Positions 12,059 through 22,083 of a stretch of DNA of 64,000 nt are shown one piece after another (position 1 is the stretch's first letter; each line of letters begins with the position of its first letter). Below the pieces are notes generated by a model. The model worked only from the letters and a program-made list of their open reading frames with translations. It searched no databases and had not been told where the DNA came from. Made by a program: the position numbers and the translations under genes. Where the stretch lies: the NCBI RefSeq assembly GCF_016801865.2, contig NC_068937.1:98169982-98233981 (forward strand), read 5' to 3'. Origin of the DNA: Culex pipiens pallens (taxonomy: Eukaryota; Arthropoda; Insecta; Diptera; Culicidae).

Positions 12059-13010
12059 TAGGGGAAAGTGGGGCAAGTGTAACAAGCTAAGGAAATGCTC
12101 ATTATAACCCATTAAAAAGTTAAAAAATCTGTCGGATTTTATTATAATCATCTTATTCTAGGTCTTGACTAAGACTTTGTTAGAACAAGTTTTTAAAAAA
12201 TCCTGTTTTTTAATGTAAAAAATTGATTTTAAAATTTTTGATTTTCCGTACGTTCTACTCAACTAGTGGGGCAAGACGAACAACCCGTTGGGGCAAGAGG
12301 AACAATGCATGAAAAAACATGTTAATTTGCTAACAATTGAACTGTTATCACTTAGATACATCAGATTAGAATGTATTTGAAAGTTTCTTCCTTTTTTAGA
12401 TTAAATAATAATATTTTACTAAAAATTTTACCGTTTTTTGCGAAAAAAAAAATATTTAGATGATAAATAGAAATTTTTCATAACATCACTATATTTTGTA
12501 TGGAATTTTTTTTTACATTTGTTTATCAGTTTTTAAGTACTTTCATGTATTTATTTCCCAATAAAATATGTTGTTGCAGCAATTCGTAATTTTTTCCATA
12601 CTAAAAATCCATATGGTACACTTGCCCCACCTGAACAAGATTTTTTAAAAGCTCTCAACAAAAATAACCAAAAGTTAAATCATACTTTGTAATAGGTGCA
12701 TGTCATTGGTAGAGACACTACTGATCTAGGAAAAATAGCATTTTGATAAAATGAGCCTTAAAACGAACCCTAAGCCTTATTTTGTACTTTCCAAATATTA
12801 TAAGAGAACAAAGGTTTTGAAAAAAACTTCATTAAATCTTATGCCCCGTGGCATGTACGTCGTTTTGGCGGTTATGTGGTAGTAGAATCAGCTAATTGCA
12901 TTGCTAGCAACAATTCCTCATACTGGAAATAATCAAAATTGTAAAAATTACGGCCGTACGAGCGATTGTTCCTCTTGCCCCATATGGTCGTCTTGCCCCA
13001 CCTTCCCCTA
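12059..13010. mobile_element. 0.95-kb TIR element, copy 1 (TAGGGGAAAGTGGGGCAAG)
   Basis: The left end TAGGGGAAAGTGGGGCAAG is matched by the complementary end CTTGCCCCACCTTCCCCTA at 13010. GGGGCAAG-type motifs also occur internally (GTGGGGCAAGACG, GTTGGGGCAAGAGG). Homologous copies are at 15397 (truncated) and 17064-17992. It has no transposase frame and is probably non-autonomous. Confidence 0.8.
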
Positions 13011-14539
13011 ATGCGTTTTCCATGTTTTTTTGCATGGAAATGTTAAAATTCTGGCATATTATTTTAATTCTATTTTTATTTGTATAGTAATTGTATACGT
13101 GAAAAATTCCAAACCAAACTTTTTCAAAAACACTTTTTTCATATAGTGTTTTAGCACTCCCCCACCACACAGTTTGCCCTCTTACCCGTTTCCCCTCTCC
13201 CCCCCACTCAGGTAAAATTTGTATGTGGAGCAGTGTTTTGAGGTTAATGACATCAACAAAGAACGAGAACATGCAATGCACTCCCAACTAGAGGGAAAGT
13301 GAGCAAGACTGCGAGCTCGGCTCAGCGGGGGAGGGAAAAAAACGGGCAAGCATTGAATTGCTGAATGTTTTGCTCCAAATGCATACAAATTGTGCTCTCT
13401 CGCTGGCTGGCATTGGCTGATGATATTTTGGTGTATTTTTTCACTGTTTTCGATTTCTAACACGACCGCGAGGAAATGGAAGTGGGTTCTGGTGGCACTA
13501 TCGGAGAGACCTTAGGATGCCAGTCGGATTTGTGGGTGACACATGGTTTTGGAAGCGTGAGGTCGAATGCAATGCGTTTGATGGACTTTTTTTTCAATTT
13601 GGAAAAAAGTAGAAAAATGATCGACTTTGTACTTGAATGCCAATCATTTCAATCGTATCAATATTCTTCAAATTTCAATCAACAATGCGATTTTTTCACG
13701 AAATCATAAAGTTCAGCTTATTAGAACATTCAACATTCAACAGTTCCAGCAGCTGTGCACCAACTTGACCCAGCGCCAGAGCTGTCCAAATATTTGCAAC
13801 AACATAATCAACAAACCCCCCTCCCCCTTCACGGCAACGAGCACCTGCACGCGCCGACACTTTCAAGGCGCCAAGTTGACCTTCCCTTTTAAAGGCATAA
13901 AAGCATAAAAATATAACCTCAATAACCAGCAACAGCAACAACATCCACGAGCTTTAGAACAAGAGCCCTAAAAAGGGCTCTTGCAATCGATGCAACGATT
14001 GCCTTCAACGCAGCGCAAGCGTTATGATGGGGAGGTGCGAAAATGGGAATTTCATCGAAATATATCTGTTTTCGAGTGAGAAATATTGCAAATAGCGGGA
14101 TCGATGAAAGGACCACCACAACACAAAAACAAACAAGAACTAGGGAACTGAAAAATAACCTTCATGCTTCAAAACCAAATAAAACAACAAAAATATTCCA
14201 AATAAAAAAATTAAGAATGTTTTCAACATATTTTCGTCTAAAATTTAATAATTTGTTGGTTGGTGACTATAACCAAAAAGTGTTCACTGTCCCTGATCGT
14301 ATAGAAGTCCCATATGAGTTTTCATCACTTTTGAGTTATTGATCACTCTTTCAAAAAAGCCGAAAATGTGTGAGACCAGATTGCTTTTCGTTTTTCTTAG
14401 CTTGCTGTATTTGCCTATGGGACATTTATGCGAACATGGGCAGTCCGCATGGCAATATCTTGTGACAACGTCTTTTATGTATAATTGCACGTTTTCGATC
14501 ATTGGAATGTTGAAACATGGACTTTTTTTTTATTAGATT
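13011..14539. other. Non-coding stretch, mixed composition
   Basis: No gene is supported. 13012-13130 repeats 11697-11811. From about 13140 to 14130 the DNA is less AT-rich and has moderate open frames (for example 14043-14342 plus), but none shows a domain, conserved pattern or paired splice sites I trust. Confidence 0.4.
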
Positions 14540-14640
14540 CTATACACAAATGTAAACATTGAGTGTGTCCTTTCAAACTTTATGTCAAAGTTCATCGGAG
14601 GAAGCGTGTGATACACTCAATGTTTACATTTTTTTATAGG
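14540..14640. repeat. Small inverted repeat
   Basis: CTATACACAAATGTAAACATT on the left pairs with AATGTTTACATTTTTTTATAG on the right, with a loop of about 45 bases. Probably a tiny MITE or a decayed TIR pair. Confidence 0.55.
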
Positions 14641-14945
14641 ACGTAATGAAAAAAAAAAACTAAAAATGTAACACTTATTCAAATAAATCTGACACTAAAT
14701 CCGCTTTGGCAATGCCGGCCCGGTACCTTTCGACGGTGTTTTCCTCAGGAGTTCAACTTTTTGCTATGCTTGGATTTTAAAATCTATTTCTTCCTATATG
14801 CTAAAAATTGGATTAGGTGACAAAAAATTCTAGAAAAAGATTCGCGAAAGCGGGCATTCCTGTGATTTTTCTTTGCTGCCCTTGATTCCAGGGAATTTTT
14901 GACGAGTTTCTCAATAATTATTATTTTTTTAATAATTCTTATATA

Positions 14946-15287
14946 GTGCGTCCATCCCGGGAATTTGGTCCTAAAATGAAGCTTAGATTGCTGATATTAT
15001 TGTTTACAGCGATAAAGCTTTTTTTTCTGTGTACAATGACCCTTTGTACGACCACAAAGAGTTTAAAATGTATTTTTAAATCAATTTTTAAAAATTAACC
15101 TCGCGGTCCTTCTTGACAGAAAAGCTCCTACTTGACAGCTCGTTCCAAGGGGACCATAGTTGATCCATCGACTAAAAGTTGTCCTGTAAAAAATTTTTTT
15201 TTTTTAATAAAAAGAAAAAAAGATCAGAAATGGTTTTTAATCGTGTTTTTTAACGTTGTACATAAAAATTGACATAGGGCTTTAGTA
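14946..15287. repeat. Fragment of the CCCGGG-ended element
   Basis: TAGTGCGTCCATCCCGGGAA at about 14946 is the same left terminus seen at 22084. The body diverges after it and no matching right end is present. No gene. Confidence 0.45.
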
Positions 15288-15831
15288 CCCAATTCCCGGG
15301 AATTTTTATGTTTTGTCTCGGGAATTTCCGAAATTGAAAAAAAAAAGACAAATTTTGGTCTGGAAATTCTGAATACGTAGTAATCGATAAAAGATTTAGG
15401 GGAAAGTGGGGCAAGTGTGACAAGCTAAGGAAATGTTCGTTAAAACCCATTAAAAACGTTTAAAAATCTATCAGATTTTTTTATATTCATCATATTTCAG
15501 GTCTTGACTAAGACTTTGATAGAACAAGTTTTAAAAAAATCCTGTTTTTTAATGTGAAAAATTGATATTAAAATTTTTGATTTTCCGTGCGTTCTACTCA
15601 ACTAGTGGGGCAAGACGAACAACCCGTTGGGGCAAGAGGAACAATGCATGAAACAACATGATAATTTGCTAACAATTGAGCTGTTATCAATTAGACACAT
15701 CAGATTAGAATGTATTTGAAACGTTTCTTTCATTTTTAGATTGAATTATTATATTTTACAAAATTTGATCGTTTTTACGAAAAAAACTAATTACTTAGAT
15801 GATAAATAGTAAATTTTCATAATACCACTAT
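15288..15831. repeat. Direct duplication, unit 1 of about 545 bp
   Basis: Beginning at TTTAGTACCCAATTCCCGGG, this segment recurs almost base for base at 16951-17495. Each unit holds the start of a TAGGGGAAAGTGGGG element. Unit 1 is broken at 15831 by the element at 15832-16950, while unit 2 continues. Confidence 0.8.
15397..15831. mobile_element. TIR element copy 2, 3' truncated
   Basis: Matches the first half of 12059-13010 up to the conserved ACCACTATA, where homology stops at the terminal repeat of the next element. Confidence 0.75.
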
Positions 15832-16203
15832 ACTGCCGTTTTACGGCGATATGACGTATACGCCATCGAGGTGATTTTGCTGTAGACACGATTTTCTGTT
15901 TTTGTTCATTTTTTCAATTTAAAATGACTAATTTAAGGTGTGCTCTGTAGAAACTGTTAAAAAGTATAATAAAAATGTGGCCCCTACAAAATTTCTTGTT
16001 TTTTCCTATTCTCTACGATTTTAAACCACAAACATCATTTGGCCGAAAAAATAGCAATAAAAAATCACTACTTTTACTTCCCAATGATGTATGTATACAT
16101 TGCTCGATCAAAGTAGGGTATATTTATAATGCCAGCTATTTTGACAGCTGAGCGGATCCCATAATGCATTGTCCACGTGGATACTTTAAGGGGGGGGGTA
16201 TTA

Positions 16204-16370
16204 GGGAGCGTTCTTTTATTACGTAGCGCAATTTGGGGGGAGGGGGGGGGGGTCGGTTTTCGTGTTACGCTCCATACAAAATTTTTAAAATTTGTATGGA
16301 AATTTTGTTACGAAGGGGGGAGGGGTCTAAAATCCGATTTTTTTGCGTTACGTAATAAAAGAACGCTACC
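16204..16370. mobile_element. 167-bp MITE with TTA duplication
   Basis: The termini GGGAGCGTTCTTTTATTACG and GTAATAAAAGAACGCTACC are inverted repeats, flanked by TTA at 16201-16203 and 16371-16373. A 3-bp TTA/TAA target is typical of PIF/Harbinger MITEs. It sits inside a decayed member of the CCACGTGGA hairpin family, whose halves are at about 16169-16200 and 16374-16475. Confidence 0.75.
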
Positions 16371-16479
16371 TTAGCAATTGTCTACGCTCCATAACCACAT
16401 TTTTTGCATGAACAATTGTCCGCAAGGGAGGTGGGTGGGTCTAGAATTTTCAAAAAAGTGTCTACGTGGATGTGGATAG

Positions 16480-16632
16480 GGTGTCATCCATTAAGTACGG
16501 CACATTAAAATCAGCCAAAATTTACTCCACCCCCCTTTGTCACGATTTCCCTATGCTTTTAACACGCAATGTCACGCTTGCTCAAAACCCCCCTCTTCCC
16601 TCAGAACGTGACGTACTTTATAGATGACGCCT
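16480..16632. mobile_element. Hairpin MITE (GTGTCATCCATTAAGTACG)
   Basis: GTGTCATCCATTAAGTACGG at the left is complementary, with few mismatches, to CGTACTTTATAGATGACGCC at the right. A solo end of the same family is at about 7700. Confidence 0.65.
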
Positions 16633-16950
16633 AATGGACGTCCCCTCAAGAATTAAATCAAAATTATGTAATAAAATATTGGCCAGTCTTGATTTGGTCC
16701 CAAAAACCTCAAATCAACTTTCAAATAGTATTGAATTTGACTTCTATCAATTCTCAATGTATACATACATCATGATGAGTAAAATTGGCGTATACATCAT
16801 TGTTTGTTTGCCTAATAAAATGGCCCCCAGAGCAGTTTTTTGAAAAAATCTTTCGTCAGGAGGTAGCTTTTAAGATTCATTATCAGACTGTACAATAAAA
16901 TTGAATATGTCCAAAATGGCGTATACATCATATCGCCGTAAAACGGCAGT

Positions 16951-17495
16951 TTAGTACCCAATTCCCGGGAATTTTTATGTTTTGTCTCGGGAATTTCCGA
17001 AATTGAAAAAAAAGACAAATTTTGGTCTGGAGATTCTGAATACTAAGTAATCGATAAAAGATTTAGGGGAAAGTGGGGCAAGTGTAACAAGCTAAGGAAA
17101 TTTTTTAAAACCCATTAAAAACGTTTAAAAATCTGTCGGTTTTTTTATATTCATCATATTCCAAGCCTTGACTAAGACTTTGATAGAAAAAGTTTTTATA
17201 AAATTCTGTTTTTTAATGTGAAAAATTGATATTAAAATTTTTGATTTTCCGTGCGTTCTACTCAACTAGTGGGGCAAGACGAACAACCCGTTGGGGCAAG
17301 AGGAACAATGCATGAAACAACATGATAATTTGCTAACAATTGAGCTGTTATCAATTAGACACATCAGATTAGAATGTATTTGAAACGTTTCTTTCATTTT
17401 TAGATTAAATTATTATATTTTACAAAATTTGATCGTTTTTACGAAAAAAACTAATTACTTAGATGATAAATAGTAAATTTTCATAATACCACTAT
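16951..17495. repeat. Direct duplication, unit 2
   Basis: Near-identical to 15288-15831, including the same AAATTTTGGTCTGGA and AGTAATCGATAAAAGATT segments. Confidence 0.8.
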
Positions 17496-17992
17496 ATTTT
17501 GCATGGACAATTTTTTTTAACAATTGTTCATCAGTTTTTAAGTACGTTTATGTATTTTTTTCCCAATAAAATATGTTGTTGCAGCAATTCGTAATTTTTT
17601 CCATACTAAAAATCCATATGGCACGCAGCTAGCAAAATATAAACTTAGAAACATGTACCCTCCCTGTGAAGGCTTTTGAATTGATCTCAGTTGAAAGGTT
17701 CTCCAAATCTCTGAATTGCAAATGTAACATCCTGGAGCAGAACTGTTAAATTCTAATAAACACTAATTGAATTGAATTGAATAAGAAAACAAAGGTTTTG
17801 AAAAAAAAAACTTCATTAAATCTTATGCCCCGTGACGTTTACGTCGTTTTGCGGTTATGTGGTAGTAGAATTAACTAATTTCATTGCTAGCAACAATTCC
17901 TCATACTGGAAATAATCAAAATTGTAAAAATTACGGCCGTACGAGCGATTGTCCTCTTGCCCCATATGGTCGTCTTGGCCCACCTTCCGCTA
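17064..17992. mobile_element. TIR element copy 3
   Basis: Homologous to 12059-13010 from TAGGGGAAAGTGGGGCAAG to CACCTTCCGCTA. Compared with copy 1, an internal segment is replaced by a retroposon fragment at 17622-17787. Confidence 0.75.
17622..17787 (+). mobile_element. Short retroposon 3' fragment with ATTGA tail
   Basis: The sequence is unlike the other two copies of the host element and ends in AATAAACACTAATTGAATTGAATTGAAT, a tandem 3' tail of about three units. The break point coincides with a deletion of about 190 bases relative to copy 1, so integration was not a simple insertion. Confidence 0.5.
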
Positions 17993-17995
17993 CAG

Positions 17996-18337
17996 CAGGC
18001 CTGCCCAATCTTTCGGCTAAATTTTCACATTTTTGATCTTCAAAATTCAATTTTTCCATGGTTTCTTTGATGGAATCGGTTCTCAGATGACCAGTGAACA
18101 TAACTTTGATAAAAGTTTGAAAAAATATTTTGGCAGGTTGTTTTTATGTAAGTTTTTAGTGAAAAATTGGTCCGGCCCGCAAGCCGGATTGATTTTTGAC
18201 GTAAAATGTAGATAAAAACGACATGTATAAATATTTTTTCTCACTTTTGGAAAAGATATGTTCACTGGTCATCTGAGAACCGATTCCATCGAAGAAACCA
18301 TGAAAAAATGAACAATTGAAAAGGTTGGGCAGGCCTG
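17996..18337. mobile_element. 342-bp hAT-type MITE
   Basis: The termini CAGGCCTGCCCAA and TTGGGCAGGCCTG are inverted repeats, and longer arms pair inside (CAGATGACCAGTGAACATA with TATGTTCACTGGTCATCTG). The flanking 8 bases are CGCTACAG (17988-17995) and CCCTACAG (18338-18345), a 7/8 match; the homologous element at 13010 has CCCCTA here, so the right copy is the ancestral form. CAG ends plus an 8-bp duplication fit the hAT superfamily. Confidence 0.75.
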
Positions 18338-18345
18338 CCCTACAG

Positions 18346-19107
18346 CATTAAAAAATGTTATTAAACTAAGGACAAATGTATGGAATCCAGCCATTTTTTG
18401 CATAATGTTTTGATTTTTATTTAAAGTTTTTGTCGTTTGAAATGTACTCACATTTATTTACATTGCTTACTTTTCATATTTCTTTAATTGTGATTTGTGA
18501 CGAGAAATTAATTAACATTTTGAAAAAAAAAAGATGTTTTTTTATTTATTGAACATCCATTAACCCCTCGGTTATTTCGGTTTGTTTTGGGTTTTTGACG
18601 TTTGTCTATGCAAGTACTGTATTACTCCAAAAATGCTCTAAAGTGATTGGTAATTTTAAAGAAATATTGAGAAAATGCATTTGATAATGGTAAAATCAAC
18701 CATTCAAATTTGACCAATATAGGGTCGTAGAACTCGAATTTGATGTCGAAAGTGAGAAATAATAAATAGGAAAGATTTCTTTTCCAGAGTTCGATTATCG
18801 AGGATTTGGATAATCGACTCTGACTTCACTTTGAATTAATATTAAAAAAATTGAAAAAAAATAAAAACATCAAAAAGGCTAAAGATAATAATTGGAGGTT
18901 GAAAAGTAGGTCTGCAACAACTAATTAAAAAAAAACTTTACAGGATAAAAATCTCAAAAATGAATGAAAAAAAAAACAAAAAAAAAGTTGTTCAAATGAT
19001 CTCATAAAGAATTAAAAAACAAAAAAAAGAGACAATTAAAAAACAAAAAAAAGCCTGATTTATGTGAAAATATATTACATTCAAATAAGTATTTCAAACT
19101 GTTTAAC
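18346..19107. other. AT-rich spacer
   Basis: No gene seen. Contains TTCGATTATCGAGGATTTGGATAATCG near 18788, resembling 12007-12045, and poly-A rich sequence. Confidence 0.5.
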
Positions 19108-19188
19108 GGATGATTTTTTGACTGGAATGTTTTGTTTTGATTGGTCGGCTTTCTCAGTCGGTTAAAAATAATCAAGCGATGTTTATAT

Positions 19189-19236
19189 TAAAACTGCCCG
19201 ACGTTTCGACCGGTTTTGTCGGTCTTCTTCAGGGGA
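19189..19236 (-). ncRNA. Hammerhead-like core in Penelope terminal repeat, left copy
   Basis: Mirror copy of the motif at 20858-20905 (on the minus strand, CTGAAGA then GACCG/CGGTC and GAAAC), lying in the left arm of the dimer with no base changes in the core. Confidence 0.4.
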
Positions 19237-19563
19237 AACTGTAAATTTATTCACAAAATTGGCAAGGGGAACACAACGAAACATCATATGGGACTCACTT
19301 TTGTCTAGTCGCTATCGTACTGTTCGTTATTCTCCAACGGTGGGGTGTCCGGTTTGTAATAGATAGATGGTGGTTTTCCCTAAGTAAGTGTAAAAACTAT
19401 GTGTGGTTGTCCAAAAATATCGAAAAAATCGACTTACTGCATAACCGAGAACAAATTCAAAATCTCGGTAACGACACTGTTCACTATCCCAACTTTGCAA
19501 GGGTTTAGCTTTCATACAATATGGTGTGGCGGTGGGTATCACTTGGATGATCCCAACGGTGGG

Positions 19564-19917
19564 TTATTGTGTGTTGGTAGTTTGTGTGTGGTTGGAGATA
19601 TCCGAGAGAGGATTGTTTCTTTGTGTTACAGATGGTTTGATAGTGTGTAGAATCCCCGAGTATGTGTTACTTAGGCCATATACGTCAGTACGGCGGTTGA
19701 CCGTCTTGTCCGTATTGGCGATGTGACACATTTCCAACACTGATAAAGCAGAGGGTTTAAATGTTTTATCAATGATCTTGACCTGGGTGAGATCAAAATC
19801 ATGTTTGTAGTTGATTGTATGTTCAAGTAAAGCAGTAATTTCTCCCAGTCTGGCCAACTGCTCATCAGTGTTGGTGATCCCCCCTTCAACAAGTTTTTGG
19901 TATTTGTTGATATTTGC
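19564..19917 (-). pseudogene. GIY-YIG endonuclease C-terminal fragment, left copy
   Basis: The minus strand encodes about 117 residues, starting ANINKYQKLVEGG and ending NHTQTTNTQ before a stop, identical to the right copy except one residue near SVTQRNN (SVTRRNN in the other). The VIY..YIG core is absent because this copy is truncated just upstream, so it cannot make a functional endonuclease. The frame stays open beyond the junction only because it runs into the antisense of the other copy. Confidence 0.75.
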
Positions 19918-20530
19918 GATCGCAGTTTTCCGATCCCTACCATACATTCCAACACTCACTCCTGCCCTCACCAGTGTCCTGAAAAAAGATTTCCCAAACG
20001 TTAAAATAGCCCAAAAATCCATCCAAACCACCTCGCAAATCCTAAAAAACGTCAAAGATCCCGTGAATCCACTCCAACAGTACAATGTCATCTACAGTAT
20101 ACCGTGTGGAAACTGTGACATGTCGTACATCGGTTTGACAACAAACCAGCTCAAAACCAGACTTTCTGGACATCGAGCAAATATCAACAAATACCAAAAA
20201 CTTGTTGAAGGGGGGATCACCAACACTGATGAGCAGTTGGCCAGACTGGGAGAAATTACTGCTTTACTTGAACATACAATCAACTACAAACATGATTTTG
20301 ATCTCACCCAGGTCAAGATCATTGATAAAACATTTAAACCCTCTGCTTTATCAGTGTTGGAAATGTGTCACATCGCCAATACGGACAAGACGGTCAACCG
20401 CCGTACTGACGTATATGGCCTAAGTAACACATACTCGGGGATTCTACACACTATCAAACCATCTGTAACACGAAGAAACAATCCTCTCTCGGATATCTCC
20501 AACCACACACAAACTACCAACACACAATAA
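19918..20530 (+). pseudogene. Penelope-like GIY-YIG endonuclease domain, 5'-truncated
   Basis: About 203 residues are open to a TAA at 20528-20530. The N-terminal part (PYIPTLTPALTSVLKKDFPN) matches the linker that normally follows the Penelope reverse transcriptase. The endonuclease follows: NVIYSIPCGNCDMSYIGLTT supplies the GIY and YIG elements and a CxxC pair, LKTRLSGH gives the conserved Arg and His, and SALSVLEMCHI contains the expected catalytic Glu; NRRTDVYGLSNTYS holds the later conserved Asn. The family nicks DNA for target-primed integration. The reverse transcriptase is absent, and a frame starting at 19811 begins in antisense sequence of the opposite copy, so no native start exists. 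The catalytic core looks intact but the element is dead. Confidence 0.85.
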
Positions 20531-20857
20531 CCCACCGTTGGGATCATCCAAGTGATACCCACCGCCACACCATATTGTATGAAAGCTAAACCCTTGCAAA
20601 GTTGGGATAGTGAACAGTGTCGTTACCGAGATTTTGAATTTGTTCTCGGTTATGCAGTAAGTCGATTTTTTCGATATTTTTGGACAACCACACATAGTTT
20701 TTACACTTACTTAGGGAAAACCACCATCTATCTATTACAAACCGGACACCCCACCGTTGGAGAATAACGAACAGTACGATAGCGACTAGACAAAAGTGAG
20801 TCCCATATGATGTTTCGTTGTGTTCCCCTTGCCAATTTTGTGAATAAATTTACAGTT

Positions 20858-20905
20858 TCCCCTGAAGAAGACCGACAAAACCGGTCGAAACGTCGGGCAG
20901 TTTTA
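20858..20905 (+). ncRNA. Hammerhead-like core in Penelope terminal repeat, right copy
   Basis: CTGAAGA (20862-20868) fits the hammerhead core CUGANGA. It is followed by GACCG (20870-20874) that can pair with CGGTC (20882-20886) across a 7-base loop, and then GAAAC (20887-20891). This is the expected spacing of core, helix II and GAAA. Hammerhead ribozymes are known in Penelope-like terminal repeats. I did not find a convincing cleavage triplet with matching helix I and III upstream, so activity is uncertain. Confidence 0.4.
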
Positions 20906-20968
20906 ATATAAACATCGCTTGATTATTTTTAACCGACTGAGAAAGCCGACCAATCAAAACTGTTTAAC

Positions 20969-21464
20969 TTATTTCTATTCAATTCAGGTAAATGACGAAT
21001 AATCACGTTACAATTCGTTAAAGAGTGTTTGTCCTTTCAGCCATGTTTTAAATCGAATTCGTTTTGGATATGTTACAGCTAATTGATTTGTTTTAACTAA
21101 GGGAAATATACTCTCCTCGGCACATTTCTACTATCGGCCTATCAGCCCTTTGATCATGAATTACACCTTTATAAAGTGTTTTTGATTGCTCCAAATTGAC
21201 AAATTGCTCAAACCAAAGCTCAAATCCAGACTTTTTTTTGAAAAGGACCAATAAACTATTGTCTTTCATATGTTTATAGGACCTAATCAAAAAAAACTCT
21301 AGAAATGCATGATCGTGCAAAATTCGGTTCGAAATATGACATTTTGAAAAAAAAAAGATTTTTGAAAATTATCGTAAGCTTAACCGGCGCTTAATCAAAT
21401 TTGCAATCAAAAAGTACTTTACCGATTTTTTTTTTTTTTTTTTGATAAAATGCATCAATTTGGG
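20969..21464. other. AT-rich spacer with decayed MITE
   Basis: 21099-21205 resembles one half of the MITE at 31073-31316 (GGGAAATATACTC, TATCGGCCTATCAG, CATGAATTAC). Otherwise nothing is recognised. Confidence 0.4.
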
Positions 21465-21880
21465 CAGGGATGGAATAATCCCGAAAAAATCAATTTCGCT
21501 TGCGAACTTTCTTCACCCGCGAAAGAGAGAGGAGGAAAATCACGCAAAAGAAAATCGCTCCCGAAATTCTCCAAGAAAATCAATCTGCTGATGATTTTTT
21601 GTGAATTTCCTTGTCAGCACCACTCAAATATATTTATTTCACTTTGTTTACACACATTGCCCATCTACAAAAAATGACAGGTCATTTTTCGACGTGTGAC
21701 GTTACACTTGCAAGTGTAGTAGTGAAAAAGATGTTCCGCCGAATAATCAAGATGATGATTTTTTTAGATTCTTTTTACCGATCTTTCGTGCGCGAGAGAG
21801 GTAAGCCATGCTCCCTTCGGATTTTTTTCTCTGGATGAACATCCACAAATTTTCTTTTGATGATGATTATTCCATCGCTG
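21465..21880. mobile_element. 416-bp CAG-ended MITE
   Basis: The ends CAGGGATGGAATAATC and GATTATTCCATCGCTG are inverted repeats with one mismatch. A truncated second copy starts at 63102. CAG ends suggest hAT, but the flanking 8 bases (AATTTGGG and ATTTGAAG) are not a clear duplication. Frames across it (21450-21838) are not conserved proteins. Confidence 0.6.
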
Positions 21881-22083
21881 ATTTGAAGTTTTAAGTAATA
21901 ATTTTCGTAAAGCCGCAACTGGAAAAATTGCATTGCTAAGAATTTTCTTTCTGAAAAGTTAAAAATCGGACAATTTGTTTTTTACATACAGCTTCACCAA
22001 GATTTCAAAACAATAAAAATGATATTTTTCTAATTGTCACCTAATTAGCTGTTATTTTTAACTAACGTTACCGTCATCAGGGG

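Larger units (their letters stand above)
15832..16950. mobile_element. 1.1-kb TIR element (ACTGCCGTTTTACGGCG)
   Basis: The ends are perfect inverted repeats starting ACTGCCGTTTTACGGCGATA, extending with one mismatch into GTATACGCCA, over 30 bases in all. Three other small elements or fragments lie inside (about 16169-16490, 16204-16370, 16480-16632). No transposase frame. The flanks are not a clean duplication. Confidence 0.75.
19108..20956. mobile_element. Penelope-like element, inverted head-to-head partial dimer
   Basis: Two copies of the 3' part of a Penelope-like retroelement face away from each other: 784-base arms (19134-19917 and 20177-20960) pair along one constant axis with few differences, and the middle 259 bases belong only to the longer right copy. 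The unit is flanked by a 12-bp direct repeat AAACTGTTTAAC (19096-19107 and 20957-20968). The endonuclease domain is recognisable in the right copy; the reverse transcriptase is missing. Inverted, 5'-truncated arrangements are well known for Penelope-like elements. Confidence 0.85.

Noticed and set aside
19811..20530. Intact 239-residue gene in the Penelope region
   Set aside because: Its first 36 codons are antisense of the opposite copy. Only the part from 19918 is native, and the reverse transcriptase is missing.
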